The notes below the pieces were generated by a model. That model saw only the letters and a list, made by a program, of their open reading frames with translations, had not been told where the DNA came from and ran no database searches. From Micromonospora parathelypteridis (GTDB lineage: Bacteria > Actinomycetota > Actinomycetes > Mycobacteriales > Micromonosporaceae): a stretch of 64,000 nucleotides of DNA. Position 1 is the stretch's first letter. Each line of letters opens with the position of its first letter. The DNA lies in NCBI RefSeq assembly GCF_014201145.1, contig NZ_JACHDP010000001.1:5952001-6016000 (forward strand), written 5' to 3'. The position numbers were made by a program, and so were the translations under genes. Shown here piece after piece: positions 26,096-34,892 of the stretch.

Positions 26096-26116
26096 CTACT
26101 GGCCTTCGGAGTTGTC

Positions 26117-26139
26117 GCCTCGTTCCGTCATGACGAGGC
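26117..26139 (+). terminator. Short hairpin after the immunity gene
   Basis: GCCTCGT/ACGAGGC 7-bp stem with a 9-base loop between two convergent genes; weak. Confidence 0.35.
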
Positions 26140-26194
26140 CGCGTGCCTCGGCACCGTGATCGGGGCGATCGGCCGACCGGGACGTTCGTGTTGA

Positions 26195-26851
26195 TTACCT
26201 CGTCAGGTGCGCTGGCATATCGGCCAGCCATCGCAGGACAACCGGCTCCACCAGGGCGGCGAGGCGGGCATAACCAGCCGTGGACGGATGGTAGGCGTCA
26301 CCCGCAGCGACCTCCTGGCTCCAGGCCAGGTCTGCGGAGAGCGCCGTGACATCGACGAACGGCACGTTCCGGGCGGCGCACACCTGCGCCATCGCGGCGG
26401 CGAGATCGGCTGCCCGTCTGCTTGCCTGCCGGTCCTGCACGGGCGGCGGCCCCACGACAAGCGTGTGCCACCGTTCGGCGTGGGCGTCGTCGAGCATCGC
26501 GGCAAGCAGCGCGAGGGATCGGTCCGGCGGGACGCGAACCTGGCCGAGTTGCATGTCCACGTCGTTGGTACCGAACGCGAACACGACCCCGAAAGCCTGC
26601 CCGTCCTTGAGGCGGACACGGGCTTCAGGAAGCCAGCGTTGGGCCACGTCCAGGGATGTGTCCCGGCGAACGCCCATGTTGTAGACGGTCAGGTCATGGC
26701 CTTGCGCCCGGGCGGCAGCGGCCACGGGCCCGACCCAGCCCGCACCGGACGGATCGCCAACCCCGACCGTGAACGAGTCGCCGAAGAAGCACACCCGCAG
26801 GTCGCGCCGCGATCCCGTCGTGCCGGGCTCCTTCTGATCGGGGGGGAGCAT
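26195..26851 (-). CDS. SGNH/GDSL-family hydrolase
   Basis: 218 residues, cytoplasmic. SGNH blocks are all visible: block I FFGDSFTVGVG (catalytic Ser), Gly in NMGVRRDTS, block III FGTNDVD (Asn), and block V GDAYHPSTAGYARLA (Asp-His). It hydrolyses an ester or thioester; the substrate is unknown. I chose the ATG at 26851 because TATGCT lies six bases upstream (leaderless pattern); a TTG at 26887 would extend it by 12 residues. Convergent with the toxin/immunity pair and just downstream of the lutC end, but separated from it. Confidence 0.8.
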   Translation of the reverse strand: MLPPDQKEPGTTGSRRDLRVCFFGDSFTVGVGDPSGAGWVGPVAAAARAQGHDLTVYNMGVRRDTSLDVAQRWLPEARVRLKDGQAFGVVFAFGTNDVDMQLGQVRVPPDRSLALLAAMLDDAHAERWHTLVVGPPPVQDRQASRRAADLAAAMAQVCAARNVPFVDVTALSADLAWSQEVAAGDAYHPSTAGYARLAALVEPVVLRWLADMPAHLTR

Positions 26852-26857
26852 GCGCAG

Positions 26858-26863
26858 AGCATA
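26858..26863 (-). promoter_or_regulatory. -10 box (TATGCT) for a leaderless mRNA
   Basis: TATGCT on the minus strand ends six bases before the SGNH hydrolase ATG. Confidence 0.45.
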
Positions 26864-26916
26864 TCTATGCAATGGAGCGCATGGCAATCCGGTGGGGGAG
26901 TGTGGCAGCCGAGGGC

Positions 26917-27540
26917 CTACCCACCGGAGTGGTGTGTACCGCGCGGGACGATCACCACGTGCAGGTTGCGGGGGCCGTGGACGCCCTCGACGCGGTTGAG
27001 CTCGATGTCACTGGTGGCTGATGGACCACTGATCCAGGTGAGTGGGCGGCGGGGATCGAGGCGCGCGAGGGCGTCCGGCACCCCCGCGACGACCTGGTCG
27101 ACACGCAGCACACAGATGTGCACGTCGGGCAGGAGCGTGATCACCCGCCGACCCTGGTCGGCGGCCGCGTCGAGGATGACGGTCCCGGTCTCGGCGATCG
27201 CCACCGCCGCTGCGGTGACCACCCCGTCGGCGGTGGCGATCTCGTCGGCCGGGAGACCGTCGTCGGTGAGCGCCTCGACGGTGTCGGGCAGCCAGTGCCG
27301 GGGCAGCCCCGCCGGAATGACGACCCGCCGTCCGCCGAGAATCGCGTCGACGACCTGCGCCACCTCGTCGTCGGAGCACTGGTGCACCGACGCCCGGTAG
27401 TCGGTGAGCCGGTGCACCAGGACGTCGAGGTGCACGGCACCGCCAGCCGGTCGATAGTCCCGCGCGACCTCACCGGGGGAGCCCGGTGGCGGGCCGAGAG
27501 CCGCACGCAGCCGACCGAGGATCAACTCGCGGGAGGTCAT
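26917..27540 (-). CDS. lutC: L-lactate utilisation protein LutC (LUD domain)
   Basis: 207-residue LUD-domain protein, the third subunit of the iron-sulfur L-lactate dehydrogenase complex LutABC. Typical features are TADGVVTAAAVAIAETGTVIL (the LUD switch), the strand ITLLPDVHICVLRVDQVV and the PSATSDIE motif near the C-terminus. ATG at 27540 overlaps the lutB stop (ATGA). Last gene of the rhamnose/lactate operon; here the lactate made by the RhaD dehydrogenase half would be oxidised to pyruvate. Confidence 0.9.
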   Translation of the reverse strand: MTSRELILGRLRAALGPPPGSPGEVARDYRPAGGAVHLDVLVHRLTDYRASVHQCSDDEVAQVVDAILGGRRVVIPAGLPRHWLPDTVEALTDDGLPADEIATADGVVTAAAVAIAETGTVILDAAADQGRRVITLLPDVHICVLRVDQVVAGVPDALARLDPRRPLTWISGPSATSDIELNRVEGVHGPRNLHVVIVPRGTHHSGG

Positions 27541-28991
27541 CGTTGCGTCCACCATTCGCGGAAGGTCTGCGGAGGCGGCTGCGGCAGGTCGCGGCCGACG
27601 GTCCAGCCGGACAGCGGTGGGGGAAGACCCCGGCCACGCCGGCCGGCGAAGCGGGCGAGCCGCGACCCGCGCTGGGCGGCCTCGTACATCGGCAGGTGAT
27701 CCATGGTGTACGCGGCGGCGGCCATGGTGACCGCCTCGGCGCTCGGCAGGCGATGCTCGCTCCGGTACGCCGTCACGTGCTCCGCGCGCAGGTGCACCAG
27801 GATCGACGGAATGTCGATCTTCACCGGGCAGGCGTCGAAGCACGCGCCGCAGAGCGAGGAGGCGTACGGCAGGGACGCGTTGTCCTCGACGCCGGTGAGC
27901 TGGGGCGAGAGCACAGCGCCGATCGGTCCTGGATAGACGGACCCGTACGCGTGGCCACCGGTGCGCTCGTAGACGGGGCAGACGTTGAGGCAGGCCGAGC
28001 AACGGATGCAGTGCAGCGCCTGACGGCCGACCTCGTCGGCGAGCACCGCGCTACGGCCGTTGTCCAGCAGCACGAGGTGAAAGTCCTGCGGCCCGTCGCC
28101 GGGAGTGACACCGGTCCACATCGACGTGTACGGGTTCATCCGTTCACCGGTGGACGCGCGGGGCAGCAGTTGCAGGAACACCTCCAGGTCCGCCCAGGTG
28201 GGGATGACCTTCTCGATGCCCATCACGGTGATCAGGGTGTCCGGCAGGGTGAGGCACATCCGGCCGTTGCCCTCGGATTCGACCACCGCCAGGGCGCCGG
28301 TCTCGGCGACCGCGAAGTTCGCCCCGGAGATCGCGACCCGGGTGCTGAGGAATGTACGACGCAGGTGGCGACGGGCCGCCGCCGCCAGGATCGCGGGTTC
28401 GTCGGTCAGCGACGGGTCCACCCCGGGCATCTCACGCAGGAAGATCTCGCGGATCTCCGCCCGGTTGCGGTGGATCGCGGGTACGAGGATGTGGCTGGGC
28501 TTGTCCCGGCCGAGCTGGACGATCAGCTCGGCGAGATCGGTCTCCACCGGTTCGATGCCGGCAGCCTCCAGCGCCTCGTTGAGGCCGATCTCCTGGGTCG
28601 CCATCGACTTGACCTTCATTACCCGGTCAGTGCCGGTGGCGGTAACCAGGTCGGTGACGATCCGGTTGGCCTCGACGGCGTCGACCGCCCAGTGCACGGT
28701 GCCGCCGGCGGCGACGACCGCCGTCTCCAACTGTTGCAGCAGCTCCGGCAGGCGGGCCATGGTGTCGGCCTTGATCGCGCTGCCAGCCTCGCGCAGCTCC
28801 TGCCAGTCGGGGACCTCGTCGATGACGGCGGCCGACTTGGCCCGGATGGTGGAGGTGGCATGGCCAAGGTTGCGACGCAATTGGGCGTCGGCGAGGCTGC
28901 GCCGGGCCGCGACCGGGAAGGGCTCGTCGCCGCGCAGGTGCCCGACACCGCGCGGCGCGGTGGTCGGCATGCCCAGGAAGGTCTCGGTCAC
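27537..28991 (-). CDS. lutB: LutB iron-sulfur/LUD subunit of L-lactate dehydrogenase complex
   Basis: 484 residues. N-terminal LUD domain (about 70-290) with KSMATQEIGLNEALEAAG and ISGANFAVAETGALAVVESEGNG, then a two-cluster ferredoxin domain with CIRCSACLNVCPVY and CGACFDACPVKI binding two [4Fe-4S] clusters. The C-terminus is the typical LutB tail rich in Arg/Pro. GTG start at 28991 overlaps the lutA stop (GTGA). Electron-transfer subunit linking lactate oxidation to the quinone pool. Confidence 0.93.
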   Translation of the reverse strand: MTETFLGMPTTAPRGVGHLRGDEPFPVAARRSLADAQLRRNLGHATSTIRAKSAAVIDEVPDWQELREAGSAIKADTMARLPELLQQLETAVVAAGGTVHWAVDAVEANRIVTDLVTATGTDRVMKVKSMATQEIGLNEALEAAGIEPVETDLAELIVQLGRDKPSHILVPAIHRNRAEIREIFLREMPGVDPSLTDEPAILAAAARRHLRRTFLSTRVAISGANFAVAETGALAVVESEGNGRMCLTLPDTLITVMGIEKVIPTWADLEVFLQLLPRASTGERMNPYTSMWTGVTPGDGPQDFHLVLLDNGRSAVLADEVGRQALHCIRCSACLNVCPVYERTGGHAYGSVYPGPIGAVLSPQLTGVEDNASLPYASSLCGACFDACPVKIDIPSILVHLRAEHVTAYRSEHRLPSAEAVTMAAAAYTMDHLPMYEAAQRGSRLARFAGRRGRGLPPPLSGWTVGRDLPQPPPQTFREWWTQR

Positions 28992-29770
28992 GCCGGCACC
29001 CCGTCGGTCTTCCGCTGCGCCCGCCCGGCTGGGGCGGGGGCAGGCTCGGTGTTGGCCAGGATCTCCGCGAGATGCACGGTCCGTACGCCGGTGCGCAGTC
29101 GGGCCAGCCCTCCGCCGATGTGCATCAGACAGGAGGCGTCCCCGGCGGTGCAGACGTCGGCTTTGGTGGCCAGCACGTGACGCATCTTGTCGGCCAGCAT
29201 CGCCGTCGAGGTGTCCGCGTTCTTCAGCGCGAACGTGCCGCCGAAGCCGCAGCACTGCTCGGCCTGCGGCAGCTCCACCAGGTCCAGGCCGCGCACCGCA
29301 CGCAACAAGCGCAGTGGCTTGTCGCCCACCCGGATCATCCGCAACGAGTGGCAGGTCGGGTGGTACGTCACCCGGTGCGGGTAGTACGCGTCCAGGTCGG
29401 TCAGCCCGAGCACGTCGACGAGCAGTTCCGACAGCTCGTACGTGCGTCGGGCAATCTCCTCGGCCTGGCTGGCCAACCGTTCGTCGCCGGCCCGCCGGGC
29501 CACCAGCGCGTGCTGGTGGCGCACCGAGCCGACGCACGAGGCGGACGGGGCCACCACCACGTCGTACGGGGCGAAGGTCCGCACGTGCCGACGCACGAGG
29601 CGCAGCGCGTCGTCCGGATAGCCGGTGTTGATGTGCATCTGCCCGCAGCAGGTCTGGTCCTGAGGAAAGACGACCTCGTGACCGAGCCGTTCCAGCAGCC
29701 GTACCGTCGCCTTGGCCGCCTCGGGGAACAGGGTGTCGGCCAGGCACGTGACGAACAGGGCTATTCGCAT
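28988..29770 (-). CDS. lutA: LutA, cysteine-rich CCG-domain subunit of L-lactate dehydrogenase complex
   Basis: 260 residues with two CCG domains: TCCGQMHINTGY with the upstream FVTCLAD, and QCCGFGGTFALKN with YHPTCHS. These cysteines hold an unusual iron-sulfur centre in the GlpC/LutA family. ATG at 29770 is preceded by GGGAGG and lies two bases after the rhaB stop; an upstream in-frame ATG at 29785 lies inside rhaB. Placed immediately after rhaB, it extends the rhamnose pathway to pyruvate. Confidence 0.92.
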   Translation of the reverse strand: MRIALFVTCLADTLFPEAAKATVRLLERLGHEVVFPQDQTCCGQMHINTGYPDDALRLVRRHVRTFAPYDVVVAPSASCVGSVRHQHALVARRAGDERLASQAEEIARRTYELSELLVDVLGLTDLDAYYPHRVTYHPTCHSLRMIRVGDKPLRLLRAVRGLDLVELPQAEQCCGFGGTFALKNADTSTAMLADKMRHVLATKADVCTAGDASCLMHIGGGLARLRTGVRTVHLAEILANTEPAPAPAGRAQRKTDGVPA

Positions 29771-29772
29771 GT

Positions 29773-31206
29773 TCAGTCCTCCCATCCGAGGCGTCGGGCA
29801 GCCGCCCGCGCCGCCGCGTCGCCGCGTGGCTCGTACCGCACGATCTGTTGAGTCTCCCGTAGCACGGACCGTAACGACGCGAGGTCACCGCCGATCACGC
29901 CGAGGGCGCGGGCCTGCACCAGCGCGTTGCCCAGGGCGGTGGCCTCGACCGGCCCGGCGAGCACCGGCAGGCCGCAGGCGTCGGCGGTGAGCTGACACAG
30001 CAGGTTGTTGCGGGCGCCACCGCCGACGACGTGCACCGCGTCGACGTGCCGATCGGAGAGCCGTTGCACCTGCTCGACAGCGCGCCGGTGCGCCAGTGCG
30101 AGGCTGTCCAGGATGCACCGGACCGTGGCCGCTGGACTGTCCGGTACGGGCTCACCGGTACGCCGACACGCTTGGGCGATGCGGGCGGGCATGTCGCCGG
30201 GCGGCAAGAAGGTCGGGTCGTCCGGATCCAGCACCGAACGGAAGGCCGGTTCCTCGGCCGCCTGCCGGAGCAGCGTGGGAAGGTCCGTGGTGCCCCAGGT
30301 ACGCAGCGACTCCTGCAGTGGCCAGAGGCCCATCACGTTCCGCAGGTAGCGGATCGTGCCGTCGACGCCGGATTCGTTGGTGAAGTTGGCCCGCCGGCTC
30401 GGCTCGCTGAGCACCGGGGCGTCCAGCTCGACCCCGACCAGAGACCAGGTGCCGCAGGAGATGTAGGCAAAGTGCTCACCGGCCGCCGGCACACCGACCA
30501 CCGCCGAGGCCGTGTCATGCGATCCCACCGACATGACGTCGGGTGATCCGGGTAGGTCGAGCGCGGGCAGGACCGGACCAATCCGGGTGCCCGGCTCGCG
30601 CAGCGGCGGGAACAGCTCGCTGCGGATCCCGGCGTCGCTCATCAGGTCGGTCGCCCAGGCGCGGCGACGCAGGTCGTACAGCTGGGTGGTGGAGGCGTTG
30701 GTGACCTCGGCGCCGACCTCACCGGTGAGCCAGTACGCGATGAGGTCCGGAATCAGCAGCAGCCGGTGCGCGGTCTCCATCTGGGGTGTACCGGCGGCGG
30801 CGGCGAGCTGGTAGAGGGTGTTGAAGGGCAGGTGTTGCAGCCCCGTCGTGGCATAGAGCCGCTCCGGTCCGAGCTGCTTCGCCACCCGGTCGCTGACGCC
30901 CTCGGTACGCCCGTCGCGGTAGTGCACCGGGTTGCCGAGCAGAGCGCCGGTGGCGTCGAGCAGCCCGTAGTCGACCGCCCAGGTGTCGATGCCGATGCCG
31001 GCGACCGGGCCGGCAGCCCTCAGCCCTTCCAGCACACCCCGGTAGAGCGCCAGGACGTCCCAGTGCAGGGTGCCCGCGACCCGCACCGGTTCGTTGCGGA
31101 ACCGGTGCGCCTCGGTGAGCTCCACCATCCCCGGCCCGATGCGCGCGAGCATGACCCGGCCACTGGACGCGCCCACGTCCACAGCGGCCAGTCGCACGGC
31201 GGTCAT
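29773..31206 (-). CDS. rhaB: L-rhamnulokinase
   Basis: 477-residue FGGY-type sugar kinase phosphorylating L-rhamnulose to rhamnulose-1-phosphate. Motifs: N-terminal VDVGASSGRVMLARI (phosphate 1 loop), WAVDYGLLD (catalytic Asp region), VGSHDTASAVVGVP (phosphate 2), and VVGGGARNNLLCQLTADA (adenosine loop). The last is the RhaB-like version of the FGGY signature. ATG at 31206 shares one base with the rhaD stop codon. Cytoplasmic; middle of the rhamnose operon. Confidence 0.93.
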   Translation of the reverse strand: MTAVRLAAVDVGASSGRVMLARIGPGMVELTEAHRFRNEPVRVAGTLHWDVLALYRGVLEGLRAAGPVAGIGIDTWAVDYGLLDATGALLGNPVHYRDGRTEGVSDRVAKQLGPERLYATTGLQHLPFNTLYQLAAAAGTPQMETAHRLLLIPDLIAYWLTGEVGAEVTNASTTQLYDLRRRAWATDLMSDAGIRSELFPPLREPGTRIGPVLPALDLPGSPDVMSVGSHDTASAVVGVPAAGEHFAYISCGTWSLVGVELDAPVLSEPSRRANFTNESGVDGTIRYLRNVMGLWPLQESLRTWGTTDLPTLLRQAAEEPAFRSVLDPDDPTFLPPGDMPARIAQACRRTGEPVPDSPAATVRCILDSLALAHRRAVEQVQRLSDRHVDAVHVVGGGARNNLLCQLTADACGLPVLAGPVEATALGNALVQARALGVIGGDLASLRSVLRETQQIVRYEPRGDAAARAAARRLGWED

Positions 31207-33239
31207 CAGCGGAGGAAGGCCGCGGCGACACCGGCGTCCACCGGGACGTGCAGGCCCGTGGTGTGCGACAGCTCGCCGCCGGTGAGTACGAAGACCGCGT
31301 TGGCGACGTGCTCGGGCAGCACCTCACGCTTGAGCAGGGTGCGTTGGGCGTAGAACTCGCCCAGCTTCTCCTCCGGCACGCCGTAGACGGCCGCCCGCTG
31401 CGCACCCCAGCCGCCGGCGAAGATGCCGGAGCCGCGGACCACCCCGTCCGGGTTGACACCGTTGACCCGGATGCCGTGGCCGCCGAGTTCGGCGGCGAGC
31501 AGCCGAACCTGGTGGGCCTGGTCGGCCTTCGCCGCGCCGTACGCCACGTTGTTCGGACCGGCGAACAGGGAGTTCTTGCTGGAGATGTAGACGATGTCGC
31601 CGCCCATTCCCTGTGCCAGCAGCACCCGTGCGGCCTCCCGGGAGACGAGGAAGGAACCCTTGGCCATCACGTCGTGCTGGATGTCCCAGTCCGCCTCGGT
31701 CGTCTCCAACAGCGACTTGGACAGCGACAGCCCGGCGTTGTTCACCACCAGGTCCACCCCACCGAAGGCGAGCACCGCCTCCCGCAGGGCGCCGGCGACG
31801 GCCTTGCCGTCGCTGACGTCGGCCGCGACGGCGACCGCCACGTCCGCGCCGCCGATCTCGGCGGCGACGGCGGTGGCCGCCTGCGCGTCGCGGTCGGCGA
31901 CCACGACACACGCGCCCTCCGCGGCGAGCCGGTGGGCGATCGCCCGGCCGATCCCGGAGCCGCCTCCGGTCACGAACGCGACCCGTGTGGCGAGGGCCTT
32001 CGACTTCGGCATCCGCTGAAGCTTCGCCTCCTCCAGGGCCCAGTACTCGATCCGGAACTTCTCGGCCTCGTCGATCGGCGCGTAGCGCGACACGGCTTCC
32101 GCGCCGCGCATCACGTTGATGGCGTTGACGTAGAACTCGCCAGCGACGCGGGCGGTCTGCTTGTTGGCGCCGAAGCTGAACATTCCCACCCCGGGCACCA
32201 GGACCACGGCCGGGTCGGCGCCCCGCATCGGCGGGCTGTCCGCGTTGGCGTGTCGCTCGTAGTAGGCGCGGTAGTCGTCACGGTAGGCGGTGTGCAGCTC
32301 CCGGAGTCGGGCGATCACGTCCTCGACGGGCGCGGTGGGCGGCAGGTCGAGCACCATCGGGCGGACCTTGGTGCGCAGGAAGTGGTCCGGGCAGGACGTG
32401 CCGAGGGCGGCGAGCGTGGGGTGCTTCTCCCGCGAGACGAAGTCGAGCACGCCGGGGCTGTCGGTGAAGTGGCCGACCTGCGGCCGGTCGGTGGACGCCA
32501 GGCCCCGCAGCACCGGGAACAGCGCCGCCGCTCGACGTCGGCGTTCGTCGGTGGGCAGCGGCTCGTAGCCGGCGATGACCGGGCCGAAGGGCTCGGCGCG
32601 ACCCCGCTCGTCGAGGTACGCCTGCGCGGCCCGGATGATCTCCAGCGAGTGGCGCTCGCACTCGTCGCTGGTCCCGCCCCAAGCGGTGATGCCGTGACCG
32701 CCGAGGATCACGCCGATCGCCTGCGGGTTGGCCCGTGCCACCGCGGCGATGTCCAGGCCGAGTTGGAAGCCGGGCCGCCGCCAGGGGACCCACAGCACCC
32801 GGTCGCCGAAGATCTCCTTGGTCAGCTCCGGCCCGTCGGCGGCCGTGGCGATGGCGATACCGGCATCGGGGTGCAGATGGTCGACGTGCGCGGCATCGAC
32901 GAGCCCGTGCATGGCGGTGTCGAGGGACGGCGCCGCCCCGCCCCGGCCGTGCAGGCAGTAGTCGAACGCGGCAACCATCTCGTCTTCCCGCTCGATGCCG
33001 GGGTAGACGTCGACGAGGGCGCGCAGCCGGTCCATCCGCAGAGCGGCCAGTCCGGATTGGGTGAGGGTGCCGAGGTCGCCGCCGGAACCCTTCACCCAGA
33101 GCAGTTCGACCGGGCCGCCGGTGACCGGGTCGGTGGCCGCACCCTTGGCGGAGGTGTTGCCCCCGGCGTAGTTCGTCGTGGTCGGGTCGGCGCCGAGCCG
33201 GTTGCTGCGCGCGATCAGCGCCTGAACCTCGGATTGCAT
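31206..33239 (-). CDS. rhaD: Bifunctional rhamnulose-1-phosphate aldolase / lactaldehyde dehydrogenase (SDR)
   Basis: 677 residues, two domains. Residues about 1-400 are a class II aldolase with zinc ligands in VDHLHPDAG and GGHGITAWG; the C-terminal 250 are a short-chain dehydrogenase with the TGGGSGIGRA nucleotide loop, NNAG and the catalytic YGAAK. The first half splits rhamnulose-1-phosphate into DHAP and L-lactaldehyde; the second oxidises lactaldehyde to lactate, as in RhaD/RhaEW-type fusions. ATG at 33239; rhaI ends 36 bases upstream. The product feeds LutABC encoded downstream. Confidence 0.93.
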   Translation of the reverse strand: MQSEVQALIARSNRLGADPTTTNYAGGNTSAKGAATDPVTGGPVELLWVKGSGGDLGTLTQSGLAALRMDRLRALVDVYPGIEREDEMVAAFDYCLHGRGGAAPSLDTAMHGLVDAAHVDHLHPDAGIAIATAADGPELTKEIFGDRVLWVPWRRPGFQLGLDIAAVARANPQAIGVILGGHGITAWGGTSDECERHSLEIIRAAQAYLDERGRAEPFGPVIAGYEPLPTDERRRRAAALFPVLRGLASTDRPQVGHFTDSPGVLDFVSREKHPTLAALGTSCPDHFLRTKVRPMVLDLPPTAPVEDVIARLRELHTAYRDDYRAYYERHANADSPPMRGADPAVVLVPGVGMFSFGANKQTARVAGEFYVNAINVMRGAEAVSRYAPIDEAEKFRIEYWALEEAKLQRMPKSKALATRVAFVTGGGSGIGRAIAHRLAAEGACVVVADRDAQAATAVAAEIGGADVAVAVAADVSDGKAVAGALREAVLAFGGVDLVVNNAGLSLSKSLLETTEADWDIQHDVMAKGSFLVSREAARVLLAQGMGGDIVYISSKNSLFAGPNNVAYGAAKADQAHQVRLLAAELGGHGIRVNGVNPDGVVRGSGIFAGGWGAQRAAVYGVPEEKLGEFYAQRTLLKREVLPEHVANAVFVLTGGELSHTTGLHVPVDAGVAAAFLR

Positions 33240-33275
33240 GTCCTCACGTCCCCAGTCTGCGTTTCTCAGTGGTGG

Positions 33276-34457
33276 TCAGGCGCCCCAGCCGGCCTGCTGG
33301 CCGCCGGCGCGTTCGGCGCGGATCTTGTCGAAGTAGCCGGAGCGGGCGTACGCGGCCATCGGGTCCGGATCCAGGCCCAGGTCCGCCCGGAGCTCGCCGA
33401 GCAGTGGTCGGACGTCGGTGTTGTACGCGTCCATCAGCACGGCGTTGGCGGCGAGCACGTCACCGCTGCGCTGCGCGGCGGCCAACGCGTCCGCGTCGAC
33501 GAGCAGCGCCTTCGCCGTCGCCTCCTGCACGTTGAGCACCGAGCGGATGATGGCCGGGATCTTCGCCTCGATGTTGTGGCACTGGTCGAGCATGAACGCG
33601 ATGCCGGCCTCCGGCGCCAACGCGTCGCCACGGACGATCTCGTACATGATCCGGAACAGCTGGAACGGGTCCGCCGAGCCGACCATCAGGTCGTCGTCGG
33701 CGTAGAAGCGTGAGTTGAAGTCGAACGCGCCGAGCTTCCCGACGCGCAGCAGGAACGCCACGATGAACTCGATGTTCGTGCCCGGGGCGTGGTGCCCGGT
33801 GTCGATGACCACCTGGGCCTTTGGGCCCAGCTCCAGGCAGTGCGCGTATGCGGTGCCCCAGTCCGGCACGTCCGTGGTGTAGAAGGCCGGCTCGAACAGC
33901 TTGTACTCGAGCAGCAGCCGTTGGTCGTCGCCGAGCCGGTCGTAGGTTTCGCGCAGCGCCGCCGCGAGCCGGTCCTGCCGGGCACGGATGTCATCCTGAC
34001 CGGGGTAGTTGGTGCCGTCGGAGAACCAGAGCTTCAGGTCGCGGGAGCCGGTCCGGTCCATGATGTCGACACACTCGAGCAGGTGGTCGATGGCTTTGCG
34101 GCGCACCCCCGGATCCGGGTTGGTGACGCTGCCCAGCTTGTAGTCGTTGTCCTGGAAGACGTTGGCGTTGATCGCGCCCAGACCGACGCCGTGATCCTCG
34201 GCGAACGTGGCCAGGTCGGCGTAGTCGTCGACACGGTCCCACGGGATGTGCAGCGCCACCGTGGGTGCGATGCCGGTGAGCTGGTGTACGACGGCCGCGT
34301 CGGCGACCTTCTCGTACGGGTCGCGCGGCACCCCCTCCTGGGGGAAGACCTTGAAACGGGTTCCGGAGTTGGCGTACGCCCAGGATGGCGTCTCGATGCG
34401 CTGGGACCGCAGAGCCAGCTTGACCCGTTCGAGGGTCCGCGCGTCGGGCTGCGTCAT
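33276..34457 (-). CDS. rhaI: L-rhamnose isomerase (RhaI, Pseudomonas-type)
   Basis: 393 residues, shorter than E. coli RhaA and resembling the Pseudomonas/actinobacterial RhaI group. It interconverts L-rhamnose and L-rhamnulose with a divalent metal. The TIM barrel shows the metal-site sequence in VVIDTGHHAPGTNIE, FDFNSRFYADDDLMVGSADPF and MLDQCHNIEAKI. The ATG at 34457 overlaps the rhaM stop by four bases. An intracellular enzyme of the same operon. Confidence 0.93.
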   Translation of the reverse strand: MTQPDARTLERVKLALRSQRIETPSWAYANSGTRFKVFPQEGVPRDPYEKVADAAVVHQLTGIAPTVALHIPWDRVDDYADLATFAEDHGVGLGAINANVFQDNDYKLGSVTNPDPGVRRKAIDHLLECVDIMDRTGSRDLKLWFSDGTNYPGQDDIRARQDRLAAALRETYDRLGDDQRLLLEYKLFEPAFYTTDVPDWGTAYAHCLELGPKAQVVIDTGHHAPGTNIEFIVAFLLRVGKLGAFDFNSRFYADDDLMVGSADPFQLFRIMYEIVRGDALAPEAGIAFMLDQCHNIEAKIPAIIRSVLNVQEATAKALLVDADALAAAQRSGDVLAANAVLMDAYNTDVRPLLGELRADLGLDPDPMAAYARSGYFDKIRAERAGGQQAGWGA

Positions 34458-34831
34458 GATGAATCTCCCGTCTCTACGGCGGACCGCGCCGCAGGATCTG
34501 CGGCAAGCTGCGCCTCAAGGTTGAAGACCTCGTCCAACGGCCGCATGGAGCGGTCGGGGGCACCGTTGTCGAGGTCGACGAAGTACGACGCCATCTCCGC
34601 CTGCCAGCGGGCGTTGACGTCGCTGGCCTGCATGGCGGCCTGGGCCGCCGCGAAGTCGTCGGTGACCAGATAGCCCACGAGCAGGCCGTCCTCGCGGAGG
34701 AAGAGCGAATAGTCCCGCCAGCCGCTCTCGGCCAGCGCGGAGAGCATCTCCGGCCAGACCCGCGCGTGGCGGGCGCGGTATTCGTCCAGACGTTCGGGGT
34801 CTACCTGAAGGGTGAAGCAGACGCGGGGCAC
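34454..34831 (-). CDS. rhaM: L-rhamnose mutarotase
   Basis: 125-residue dimeric alpha/beta-barrel mutarotase. The family pattern is clear: CFTLQVDPERLDEYRARHARVWPEML (positions 5-30), SGWRDYSLFLREDGLLVGYL, and W near residue 76. It converts alpha- and beta-L-rhamnopyranose after import and feeds RhaI. The C-terminus is about 15 residues longer than usual (AQLAADPAARSAVETGDSS). A strong hairpin separates it from the binding-protein gene. Also called rhaU in rhizobia. Confidence 0.93.
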   Translation of the reverse strand: MPRVCFTLQVDPERLDEYRARHARVWPEMLSALAESGWRDYSLFLREDGLLVGYLVTDDFAAAQAAMQASDVNARWQAEMASYFVDLDNGAPDRSMRPLDEVFNLEAQLAADPAARSAVETGDSS

Positions 34832-34849
34832 GGTTCTCCCGTCGGCTCC

Positions 34850-34884
34850 CCGGTCGGTGCACGGCGTGCGCCGGCACCGACCGG
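34850..34884 (-). promoter_or_regulatory. Intercistronic hairpin after the binding-protein gene
   Basis: Perfect 11-bp stem CCGGTCGGTGC/GCACCGACCGG (longer with one bulge) directly after the rhaS stop. Such hairpins commonly protect the upstream message, giving excess binding protein relative to the enzymes downstream, or act as partial terminators. Confidence 0.65.
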
Positions 34885-34892
34885 GAGGGCGA

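Noticed and set aside
31248..33713. 821-codon open frame on the plus strand opposite rhaD/rhaI
   Set aside because: Antisense shadow of well-supported genes in GC-rich DNA; the sequence is low-complexity (Gly/Val/Asp/Arg) with no recognisable domain.
34352..34366. TGAAACGGGTTCC resembling the rhamnose operator
   Set aside because: Inside the rhaI coding region and missing the second half-site.
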